64,000 nucleotides of DNA, from assembly GCA_034359265.1 (NCBI GenBank), contig CP136890.1, positions 52,197,501-52,261,500 of the forward strand, given 5' to 3'. The DNA comes from Canna indica. Its lineage: Eukaryota; Streptophyta; Magnoliopsida; Zingiberales; Cannaceae. The notes beneath the pieces are model-generated. The model saw only the letters and a program-made list of their open reading frames with translations. It was not told the DNA's origin and searched no databases. Of this stretch, positions 54,741 to 64,000 are shown piece after piece. Both the position numbers and the translations under genes were made by a program. The first letter of the stretch is position 1. Each line of letters starts with the position of its first letter.

Positions 54741-57540
54741 ATCTTCCCCTTTTTGATGATGACAAATATTCTTAAGAAAATATATACAATTAAGCATAAA
54801 GGAGATCCAAACATGAGATTTCTCCCCCTATCAACATGCATATCTACATAATAGAACTCCTCCTATCTATATGCATAATTTTCCTATATTTTCTTCCCTT
54901 TTACCTATATTTTTCTCCCCCTTTTGACATCAATAAAAAAGGATGAGAAAAGTCAACTATGATCAAAGTTGGGACTTAAAAACTAGTTTTCATGAAAATG
55001 AAGTCAACCAACCCAATGGACGAAAACAACATATCCATTATGAGACAAATCAATACGTGATATCAAAGAATTCTAAGTCTAGTATTCATGTATCAAGCTC
55101 AAGTAATGATATTTTCATGTATCAGTCCACATATCAAAAAAATATTTTAGAAATGATTTTTCACGAGTCAAAATGAGAACTATACCAAAAATATGAATCT
55201 AACATCATACTTGAAGTCTCATTCGAAGATTTTGACGAAAATCCAAAGTATCGAGAAATGAGCACTTGGAAAGAACGATACTTTGAAGTTTCGAAATTCA
55301 ATTTCAAAAATCCATAACAAATCATATCTATACTCAAGATTTTTGAAATTTTTATGCCATAAACTGATTTTTTAAGGAAGATGTAGATTCAAGAATCAAC
55401 CAAAAATTATTTTTTTGCATTTTTCTAAAATTCACTGAAATCCAATGGCATTTTCGTAAATATTAGCTATTTTTCAAAAGTTTCCAGATTTCATCCAAAC
55501 ATTCCAGATACCAAGATATGATCATTTAAAGCATGTGTATCAAGTTTGAAATGAAAATAATATCGTTTGATCAAAATTTTAACTTAGTACGGTTTCATTC
55601 GAAATAGACATGAAAACATAAAAATGACTAAGTATCAAATTTTGCTATCTACTCATGTTTTCTCTAGCTTAGGCATCTAGGTATATAACATGAGTGAATC
55701 TAAGTATGTGAGTAAGTTTGGGCTTAAAATGAGATTTCTAAGTTCATTTTTCATCCTATCTTGATTTCAATGAAAAATCAATATTTCTAGCTATCATTCA
55801 AGTTATCAAAATCATTCCTAAAAATGATTTAACTTAAGCAATGATGTGAATGATATTAGGGATGGAATCAAAATAGTATACACGAGTTTTCATTTGAAAT
55901 TTTTGACAAAAAATTAAGGTATCGGAAAAATGGGTATTTCAAGTAAATGATACTTTGTGTTTCCAAAATCTAACTTCAAATTTCCATTATAAATAAGATT
56001 CTTGATGAAATTTTTTAAATTTTTTACACAAAAAATTAGATTTTTCAATGAAAGTACAGTTTCAAGAATCATCGCAAAATCAATTTATTACATTTTTCTA
56101 AAATTGACTAAAAATACTAAAATTTCAATGGCATTTCCGTAACTTTTAGTCAATTTTCAAAATATGCTCAGTTTTTATTCAAACTTTTATAACACCACAT
56201 AATAGTCATGTAAAGAGTGTATGTCAAGTTTGGAATAAAAATTATGTCCTTAAGTCAAAATATCAACCTAGCATGGTTTCATTCAAAACTAAGCTAGTTA
56301 TCATGAAACTTGCTAAGTGTAAATCTTATCATTTACTCATGGTTTTTCAAATTCAAACCTATGGACACCTAACATGAGTAAATCTAAATATGTTCCTCAA
56401 ATATGAAATGAAAATGAGATCTCTAAGTCAGTTTGTTAATTTGGGTCAACTTGGTTCAAAAGAGGTTATCATGAAATGGCCTCTATATCATTTTATCCAT
56501 ATTCATATGAAATTTTCATTCTAAATGCATGGAAACATGTCATACCTATTCCTAAACATGTTTATGAAGTTTGGACTTAAAATGAAGTGTCCAAGTCGAT
56601 TTGTTGACTTTGATCAAACTTTTCCAAGTTTAGGTGCTCTAAAGTGAACTAGTTATCATTTTGCTCAATTTCTCATGAATTTTTAATTTTAAGCACATGG
56701 CAACTAATCATTAACACACCTAAATATGTTTATTCAATTTTCAACTTAAATAAAAATTTCAACCTACGATTTTATAAATATCGTGATATCATGAAATGAG
56801 CTAAGTTATCAAGATTTTTTCTACTCATAAGAATTCAAATATTTATCATACATAATCAATCATGAGCATAGAGAAACCATTAAGCATAATTATTGAGGTA
56901 ATTAAGCAAGGTTTTAATAAAAGTCAAACTCATACCTCTTTCAAGAGAATTTTGTCAAGCTTGTCATTTACTTTTTAATTTTCTTTATCGCATAGTCTTC
57001 CATTAACATTCTCAACTTGCAAGTAGACTTCATTAGTAGATTTAATAAAAATAAAGCTACTAGCAAGCAACACAAGCCAAATAACAAAGAGAAGAATCAA
57101 GTATCATTTTGAAAGTCCACTTTGCTAAATAGTTTGAAATCCATTTCAAAATAAATTATCGTGAATCCGAAATGAATTATGAGATCTCAAAATATAAAAT
57201 ATTTGAAAAATAAGATCTCGAACCCTTCCTATTGGTTGAAATCCGAATGGCCACAATGAGCCTACGATTTAGAACCACAAGGTCACATTAGCCCTTTATA
57301 GGTTACTAAGGTCTTCGAATAGACCAGGAATCAAAAAATCAAAAACATTTTTGAAACTCATATCAAGAGCGGAAATCAACTAAAATTAAGCATATAATAT
57401 CATGATCTTCAACCAAGGTAAAACAAAACAAGTTAGAAGATGATACCGAAATAGTTTTGATGCCAACTTTACCTAAGGCATTAAGGTAGCTTGAAGTTGC
57501 AACCAAGGGAGGATTCATCATTCAAGTCCATGGTTAACTT
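54741..57540 (-). other. reverse Sirevirus-like non-coding 3' region
   Basis: It begins (minus strand 3' end) with the polypurine tract and further purine tracts. The rest is AT-rich with no coding frame. A diverged direct duplication with an offset of about 670-685 bp is visible: TTTGACGAAAATCC at 55231 and TTTGACAAAAAATT at 55902, and CAAGTTTGAAATGAAAA at 55541 and CAAGTTTGGAATAAAAA at 56225. Sireviruses can carry an env-like frame here, but none is seen. Confidence 0.7.
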
Positions 57541-57557
57541 CAACATATCACTTTCCT

Positions 57558-58890
57558 TCAACCATGTGTGGTAGCTTCCCCTACAAGAGAACATGATACT
57601 TTTGGTACCCAAATGCCTTTGGGTCCTAGGGGGTTAGTGGGCTTAGGTACCCAAAGTGTCTTCACAACACTTTGGTTCATTTTAGAAGCACAATCATAGA
57701 TGGCATGCCCATAAACACCACAACAAAAATAATGTCCATTAAATTTCTTCTTTTCATTATGGACATGAGATTTAATGTTAGAATGCTTGACATGTGAACT
57801 AAGATGAGTATGAGCATTCTTGAGAGAAACATTCATCTTCTTATGATCATGAGGTCTAGAGGTAGGATACTTAACATGATAAGCATGAGATGCATGAGTA
57901 TTCTCAAAGGTGTTATTTTTACTTTTTGGATTCTGAAAGGAAGAAACTTTTGTAAATTCATTTACCTTTTTACTTAATACTAAAACCTCCTTTTTCAAGT
58001 CATCCATGGATTTATATAAAGCATGTATTTCATATTTCAGCATATAATTTTCCTTATTGATTTTTGAGTTTTCATTTTTCAAAATCTCATTCTCAATTTT
58101 GAAACCATTTTTCAAATTTTCATTTTCAAGCTTTAAGTCCTTAAGCTCAAGTTTTAACATATCATGACAAGGATCAAATGAGCTAGATTCAATTTCTCAT
58201 TTTCTAATTCTAGAGCATGCATATGTGAACTAAGTCTAAAATTCTCATTTTTAATCTTTTTTAGCTAGATGAGTTAATGCTATCATTTTCATTAACATGA
58301 CTAGAAGGAGAAGAGTGTACCTCATTGTTATCATTCATGAGGCAATCTTTTGAGATGGCTTCATAGTCATGGCAAGAGGATGCTTCACTTGAGTAGAATG
58401 AGGATATGGAAGCATTAGACCTCTTCTTTGCCTTGTTCTTCATGGTAGGGCAATTCTTCTTCACATGCCCTTTTTCTTTGCATAAATAGCAAATCACCTT
58501 CCTCTTTTGACTTTTAGTGCTTCTTTGACTAGAAACACTTCGAGCTTAAAAAATATGTTAGTATTGGAGGGATGACCATTATCATCACCACCTTCAATAA
58601 AAGTCACTAACTCCTCAATTTTTGCATAATCATATAAGACATTCAAGAAAGCCCAAATATTGAATGCGGAAGTACAATGAATGACCTTTTCAAAGATATA
58701 ATTTTCCAAAGAACAAAATATGCAATTCATAGCTTTAGCATTTGATTCAAACATATTTATTTGTTCTTGGGCTCATGCATTCATGTTTTCCTTAGGTTCA
58801 ATATATTTAGTCTTTACCATGTCAAATACACCTAAACCTTGAGTCTTTAAGAAATTGTACATTCTACTCTTCAAAACACCAAAGTTAGAC
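57558..58890 (-). pseudogene. Sirevirus-like gag, N-terminus truncated
   Basis: From the right: NFLKTQGLGVFDMVKTKYI (about 58860), a TGA at about 58770, then EQINMFESNAKAMNCIF and VIHCTSAFNIWAFLNVLYD of the UBN2-type region (58754-58494). The first CCHC knuckle is CYLCKEKGHVKKNCP (58490-58446), with serine/acidic linkers. A strong coiled coil runs 58160-57960 (LELKDLKLENENLKNGF, KNENSKINKENYMLKYEI). The second CCHC-like motif is YFCCGVYGHAIYDC, followed by repeated WVPK motifs. Gag would assemble particles. Frameshifts separate the three blocks, and the first ~100 residues are missing at the edge with the 5' LTR. Confidence 0.85.
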
Positions 58891-58908
58891 TCACCGAACC
58901 TAAGCACC

Positions 58909-59974
58909 AATGCCTACTCCACTACCTAAGCACCCCGCTTAGGATTTCCAAAGTAGTTTAACTAGATTAATTAGTTTCCTTACAAAGAGGAATTTACACC
59001 GAAAAGTCTCCGCTCTCAAAACGAAGGCACTTCCACACCCAAAAGTATCCCGCCTTCCTACCGAGATCACTCTCACACGTCAACCTAAGGACAACTTAAC
59101 TAATCCTAGTAAACTACGTTTACACCGGTGGATTTAAGCCTTAACACCAAGACAACCACCAACTCATCAAACCTAGCAACCTAGGTTTATACAAATGATA
59201 TACAATGAAAATAAACAACAAAATACACAAACAATGGAGCAAATAAATAATATAACAAATACTAAGCTCCAAAGAAAACTCCCTAGTCCTCTTGATGCCT
59301 CAAAATGACGAATGGGTGAAGCTTGATGGCTAAATCAAGGAGTGGAGATCAAAACTAGGGTTCATGCAAAGATGGATCAAAGAAATCTTGTAGAGATGAT
59401 CAAAGATGGCTCAATGGAAGCTTAGATAACCATGGAAGACACTCAATGGCTTGTATTTATAAGCCATGAAGGTAGAGAACCAAAACAACACTAAACGGCT
59501 CGAAATAAAGCCGTTTTCCACCGTCCAATCGCAGGCCGATCGATCGTCGGTCGACCGACCGAGCGACTGAATGTCTTATGCCATTTCTGGGCTCATTTTA
59601 GTCGATCGGTCAATCAATCGACCATAGAGTACTGGTACTCTACGTATTATACATGTACTCTACATTGAGTTTCAGTCGATTTCTTTCTTCGGTTCGGGTT
59701 TCGGATTACAGGTTTGGTTCTTGGGTTTCTTTGCATCATTATGAAGATTTATAATTTATCTAGACATCCTAAACCTAGACTCTATCTTCCCGACAAAATC
59801 CGAGTGCGTCAACCAACGTCCTTCCGATTTTTTATTTCTTCGATATTTTCGACCGTGGACGTCGTGTGTTAACCGATATGAAACTTGAAAATAATTCTCC
59901 ATGAAATTATTAGTTTCATGTTTGTTATCATCAAAACCGAGATTAAGACCAAGGTTGAAAACCTTAGGCCAACA
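58909..59974 (-). repeat. reverse Sirevirus-like 5' LTR, inner end truncated
   Basis: From CCAATGCCTACTCCACTACC (58909) to TTAGGCCAACA (59974), it is homologous to the solo LTR and to the two 3' LTR pieces. It includes the CGATCGATCGTCGGTCGACC cluster at about 59530-59620 and a minus-strand TATA-like TTATAAATAC at about 59453. The terminal ~170 bp that should contain TGTTGGGTG...CACACTAG is absent, as is the primer site. Confidence 0.87.
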
Positions 59975-62143
59975 AGTGTAAGTGGAGCAGTGGGCCACCT
60001 CTAGAACTCGTCTACGGACCTTTGCCATGTCTGGTACCATAATTCTATCTTGGTATCTAAGAATCCCCTCGGAGTCTACCCTGAAACCCTCTACATCACC
60101 TCTCAGATCCTTCGTCAGGGAACCAAAGGCATCCTCACCCTGAGCCATCCGTAACATATAAACCAAAGTGGACTGTACACGCATGTGTGCCACCAATCCA
60201 CCCGAATCAACCACAAATAATAAGTCCCCTGGACCCAAGCTCACTGTCAGCTCTCTGGCCAAAAATCTCCTACCCATCGACTTCCTGCTCAAGGCATCTG
60301 CTACAATATTTGCCTTCCCCAGGTGATACTGAATAGCGCAGTCATAATCTTTCAACAGCTCAAGCCATCTCCACTGCCTCAAGTTCAAATCCTTCTACGA
60401 AAGCAGATATTGGAGGCTCTTGTGAAGTGTGAATATGTCACATGCCTCCCCATATAAGTAGTGACGCTATAGCTTCAAGGTAAAGACTATGGCCGCCAAC
60501 TCCAAATCTTGAGTCGGGTGATTCTTCTCATGGATTTTCAACTACCTTGATGTGTATGCGATCACCCTGCCGTGCTGCATCATAACGCACCCCTGTCCGA
60601 CCCCAGAAGCATCACAATAGATTGCAAATCCTCCCGACCCCGACGATAGTGCTAGTATAGGAGCGGTAGTCAAGCGGTCCTTGAGCTTCTAAAAGCTCTC
60701 CTCGCATTTATCATCCCAGATAAACTTTACTTTCTTCTCAGTTAGGCGCGTGAGTGGGGCGGCAATCTTGGAAAAATTCTCCATGAACTTCCTGTAGTAA
60801 CCGGCCAACCCCAAGAAGCTGCGGATCTCGATCACACTGGTCGGCCTCTCCTAGTTCTGAACTGCCTCAATCTTTGCATGGTCGACTTTCACACCATCGC
60901 AGGATACGATATGCCCAGGAATCCCACACTGTGATACCAGAACTCACATTTTGAAAATTTTGCAAAGAGTTAGTGTTGTCTAAGGGTCTCTAGAACTACC
61001 CTCAAATGCTCTTGTGTTTCGCCTCGCTCTTGGAATATACCAGAACGTCATCAATGAACCCTATCATGAATCTATCAAAGAAGTCCTTAAACACTTGGTT
61101 CATCAGCTCCATGAAGGCTACCAGGGCATTAGTAAGCCCAAAGGACATGACCAGGAACTCATAGTGTCCATACCGCGTCCTAAAAGCAGTCTTCTGGATA
61201 TCCTGATCGTTGATCCTCAACTGGTGATACCTTGACCTCATATCAATCTTTGAGAACCATTGAGCCCCCTGCAACTGATCGAATAAGTCATCAATCCTTG
61301 GAAGCGGGTATCCGTTCTTCATCGTCACCTTATTGAGCTGTTGATAATCAATGCACATCCGTATGGATTCATCTTTCTTTTTCACGAACAGCACCGGCGC
61401 CCCCCAAGGTAAGACACTTGGGCGAATGAACCCAATGTCTAACAGCTCCTGCAACTGAACTTTAAGCTCCCTTAGCTCGGCGGGTGCCATTCGATGTGGA
61501 AGAATCGATATAGGCTTCACCCCCGGCTGCAGCTCAATACAGAACTCAGTCTCCTACACCAGTGGTAGTCCCGACAAATCCTTAGGAAACACGTCTGGGA
61601 AGTCCATGACAACTGGAGTACTCTCTATGCTGCTGGCCGAGCCCTTGCCGGTAACATCTGCAGAGACAAAAGCCAAGAAGGGTTGACAGCCACCCACCAT
61701 TAGCTTGCGGGCTTGGAGAGCAGAGATCACCTTTATAGAGTCCCCCTCCCATCGCCATGAAAGGTAAAGGGTGGTATCCTTGGCATGCAAAATATGACCA
61801 CTTTTGTCCTACAATTGAGAGATGCATAATGGGCTGATAGCTGGTCCATGCCCAGAATTACATCCAACTCTAGGGTTGGGCATAATGGGCTGATAGCCAG
61901 TCCATGCCCAGAAATATCGCAGTTCCTGAAGATCATTCTTATAACAACCGTTCTGTCAATAGGTGTAGACACTGCTAATGGTTCAACTAACCAATTCTTG
62001 TCCTTTCCCAATCTTGATGCCATCAATTCAGATATGAATGAATGAGTAGCACCTGGATCAAATAATGCATAAGCAGGTAATGTACTAACTGAAATGATAC
62101 CTGTCACTACTGCATTGGACACCTTTGCGCCCTCAAGAGTCAA
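59975..62143 (-). pseudogene. gypsy-2 protease, RT, RNase H and start of integrase
   Basis: Protease 62143-61733 (LFDPGATHSFIS, LDVILGMDQL) has a small duplicated stretch near 61815-61900. The frame then shifts to 61790-61554 and stops at a TAG likely derived from CAG. RT 61520-61002 contains [39 protein letters not shown] and a FIDDVLVY active site. 61000-60390 is broken into several frames (RNase H; GQGCVMMQHGRV-like residues are visible). From 60388 [29 protein letters not shown] and [10 protein letters not shown] run to the insertion point, where the frame continues at 35593. Not functional. Confidence 0.88.
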
Positions 62144-62200
62144 TGGGAAGACACGAGTAGGTGGTCTCCTTGGGCCTGTCGTGCGCTGCTGCCTCGTCCC

Positions 62201-63496
62201 CTAAGTCTGGGTCCGCTGTGCCAGTGAAGCTATTGACATAAGAGCTCTCCCTCTGGGTGGTACTGCTGCTTGACTACCTACGGGGCAGTCCCTCCTGATG
62301 TGACATGACTGGCCACACCCAAAATAGGTACTCGGACCGTAGCAAGCTCTTATGTGCCTCCTCCCGCACTGCCCATACTCTAGCACCTCACCTCTATGTC
62401 CTCCTGGTACTGTCATACTCCGGGTGGCCGTCGGTGGTCCCTTTCATGTACGACCTCTTAAATTTCCCTGTCCCTGGCTCTATGGGCATGCCGTCCCAAT
62501 GCCGGCACCCTCAAACTGGGTACGTCTATCCTCCTGACGGTGCTGCCTGAACCTCTTCCGAGCTGGTTCATCTTGTCGGTTGGTAGGTACCAAGGCTTCC
62601 TTCTGCATCGCCTCGTCCACCACCTGAACAAAGGTAGTGTCCTCGGTATAGTGTATCAGTCTGCCAATCTGTACCCTCAGACCCTCCACGAACCGCCTCA
62701 CTCGGTCTGTCTCGTTCATGACCAGAGATGGGTGGTAACGGGACAACTGTGTGAACTCGATCTCATACTCCGACATCGTCATGGTGCTCGTCTGGCGAAG
62801 CTGCTTAAACTCCCTAGCCTGTCTTTCGTGGACATTCCTAGGTAGGTACTTTTCAGTGATAATAGTCCAAAATTCTCCCCACGTGGGGGCTGGTGCATGA
62901 GTCCCCCTATGTGCTCTCCATAATTGGTGCCACTCTTTCGCTGGGCCCCTAAGTTGCAGCCCAACTATGTGCGCCATCGCCTCAGAGGAGCACTCTAAGA
63001 CTGAGCATAGCTCAGTACAGTCATTAAGGAATGTCGTCACCTCCACTACCTGATATGCGCCTGTGAATACTGGCGGCTTCAGCTTTACAAATTCCATGTA
63101 CAACGAGCTGTGTATCACATGCTCTCGGCGGTCCCCCTCCCCGTATCCAGACTGAACCGGCTCGATCGGCTCGGTCATGGTGGGTGCTGCTGGTGGTATA
63201 GGTGGGGTCCGCCACTATGCCAGCTCCAACTCCCTACGAACCTCCTCTCGCTCCCTACGAAACTCCTCCCGTTCTTTACGGAATTCGTCCCATTCTCTGC
63301 GAAGCTCCTCGGTCAGCTCCATAACATGGGCCTCTAGCAGTACGACTTTGGGATCTCGCATTGCCTCCTCTTGAGCCACCTGGCTGGTAGCACGGCCGCG
63401 ACCCCAGCCTCGGCCTCGTCTGCCAGCAGAGTTACTTCCACTTCCACTCATCACGGCATCATCATGTGCCTCCATTTTTGTTAAATAAGAAAGCAA
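62201..63496 (-). pseudogene. gypsy-2 gag
   Basis: Starts at about 63475 with MEAHDDAVMSGSGSNSAGRR. An RG-rich run (RRGRGWGRGR) follows and then a charged helix (REWDEFRKEREEFRREREEV). A frameshift or stop near 63215 separates this from the retrotrans_gag domain 63178-62480 (HSSLYMEFVKLKPPVFTG, GPAKEWHQLWRAH, TWGEFWTIITEKYLPRNV, RVRRFVEGLRVQIGRLI). The knuckle at about 62340-62290 reads CYGPSTYFGCGQSCHIRRDCP. The order and length are normal for a chromovirus gag. Broken by two frameshifts. Confidence 0.88.
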
Positions 63497-63650
63497 GTAC
63501 TACACAATTTTAATATATGAACAACAACTTAATCAAGAATACGTACCGCTGCAGGTGCGCAGGTTCAGCTGTCGATCTCGTGACTAGGACGTACCATATG
63601 AGAACACGCTAGCAATGTCCCATACGATATCCACTATCATATTGTCGTAC
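63497..63650 (-). other. gypsy-2 leader between primer site and gag
   Basis: Non-coding, AT-rich near gag and mixed composition near the primer site. No other feature is seen. Confidence 0.5.
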
Positions 63651-63664
63651 CCACTCTGATACCA
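63651..63664 (-). other. primer binding site of gypsy-2
   Basis: The minus strand reads TGGTATCAGAGTGG, three bases inside the LTR, matching the initiator methionine tRNA 3' end with one change. Confidence 0.9.
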
Positions 63665-63667
63665 CAT

Positions 63668-64000
63668 TGTCACACCCCAAATCCGGTATGATCGGCTAGG
63701 GTACGCCACGTACCCTGAAGCCTAACTCAAACCAAACCACATATATAAGAAACCAGACCTCAACATTTAATAACATTTCAAGGATTTATAAAAGACATTT
63801 ATTTTCAAAAACCCTAAAGCACCAACTCAATAAATAACTTAATGTTCAAGATGATTTCAAATGTTTAATTACTAACAAAGACACCTCAAAGTAATAAAAG
63901 TGTGGAATCATAATAAACCGAGTCGACATAACTCAACAACTCAAAAAAAGAAAACGACTCGGGTATCCCCCTCGACCACGACATATCACAAGACCCGCTG
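63668..64000 (-). repeat. 5' LTR of gypsy-2, cut by the window edge
   Basis: Starts TGTCACACCCCAAATCCGG next to the primer site and reads like the TGTCACGCCCC start of the other gypsy LTRs in the window. Only 333 bp are present. Confidence 0.9.

Larger units (their letters stand above)
35594..59974 (-). mobile_element. reverse Sirevirus-like copia element carrying only gag, interrupted by a forward copy
   Basis: Its parts are a 3' LTR in two pieces (35594-35979 and 54448-54740), a polypurine tract (54741-54755), an internal region (54756-58908) and a 5' LTR (58909-59974). Both outer LTR starts read TGTTGGCC on the minus strand. The internal region holds a gag pseudogene and about 2.8 kb of AT-rich non-coding DNA, with no protease, integrase, RT or RNase H. 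The inner edge of the 5' LTR and the outer edge of the 3' LTR both lack the terminal ~170 bp seen in the solo copy, so the edges are rearranged and no TSD is certain. Confidence 0.78.
34750..64000 (-). mobile_element. second Ty3/gypsy element (gypsy-2), split by a 24-kb nest and cut by the window edge
   Basis: The outer pieces are 34750-35593 and 59975-64000, and all sequence between them belongs to nested insertions. The two pieces rejoin in frame within the integrase zinc finger: ...HCSTYT at 59975 meets MHPEATKMYRDL at 35593. The left end is truncated inside the integrase C-terminal region, so the chromodomain and 3' LTR are missing. The 5' LTR begins at 63668 and leaves the window. It is of the same general lineage as gypsy-1 but a different family. 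Confidence 0.88.

Noticed and set aside
54943..55176. Env-like frame after copia pol
   Set aside because: It is on the wrong strand for the reverse element and shows no signal peptide, membrane segment or known motif.

Overview
The window is plant nuclear DNA, most likely from a flowering plant and probably a eudicot. It is almost entirely a graveyard of nested transposable elements: Ty1/copia and Ty3/gypsy LTR retrotransposons, CACTA (En/Spm), Mutator-like and hAT-type DNA elements. Four short decayed pieces of ordinary plant genes lie among them. I see no intact cellular gene, no rRNA or tRNA gene, and nothing bacterial or viral in the free-living sense. The plant assignment rests on the element families, on initiator-Met-tRNA primer sites (TGGTATCAGAGC type), on GT-AG introns and on the gene fragments, which are plant-type Ca2+-ATPase, enolase, glyoxylate reductase and F-box/kelch.

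Layout. 1-3923 is the 3' part of a copia element with an almost open polyprotein. 3924-7107 holds a glyoxylate-reductase-like exon, palindromic repeats and the right end of a CACTA element with a three-exon Transposase_24-type gene. 7178-12935 is a complete minus-strand copia element with a perfect 5-bp target-site duplication (TSD), TGTAG. 12936-15322 is a gap carrying single exons of a P2B Ca2+-ATPase and of enolase. 15323-29316 is a complete chromovirus-type gypsy element (minus strand, TSD AATAT). Its left LTR carries a small CACTA derivative, and its right LTR carries a 3.2-kb solo Sirevirus-like LTR that has been internally triplicated. 29317-32895 holds AT-rich repeats, a reverse copia reverse-transcriptase (RT) fragment, and a copia LTR with a polypurine tract on one side and a primer site on the other, followed by gag. 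32896-34749 is the left end of another CACTA element that has captured an F-box/kelch gene.

34750-64000 is a nest. A second gypsy element (minus strand) runs off the right edge. Its polyprotein is split at 35593/59975 by a reverse Sirevirus-like copia element that carries only gag. The 3' LTR of that element is split at 35979/54448 by a forward copy of the same family. The forward copy contains a truncated CACTA element (39638-42749), a hAT-type MITE (43417-43889) and a 9.5-kb Mutator-like element (44244-53725). The Mutator-like element holds a multi-exon transposase, a GRF-zinc-finger gene and a solo gypsy LTR with perfect TSD CCAAA.

No genes here work together as a pathway. The interest lies in the order of insertions, in the captured host gene fragments, in the accessory GRF-finger gene, and in the rearranged LTRs. 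Most nonsense codons that interrupt the element genes fit C-to-T or G-to-A change, as expected of long-methylated transposons. Element boundaries come from reading LTR ends, TSDs, PBS, PPT and TIRs directly. Lineage names and insertion order are inference.
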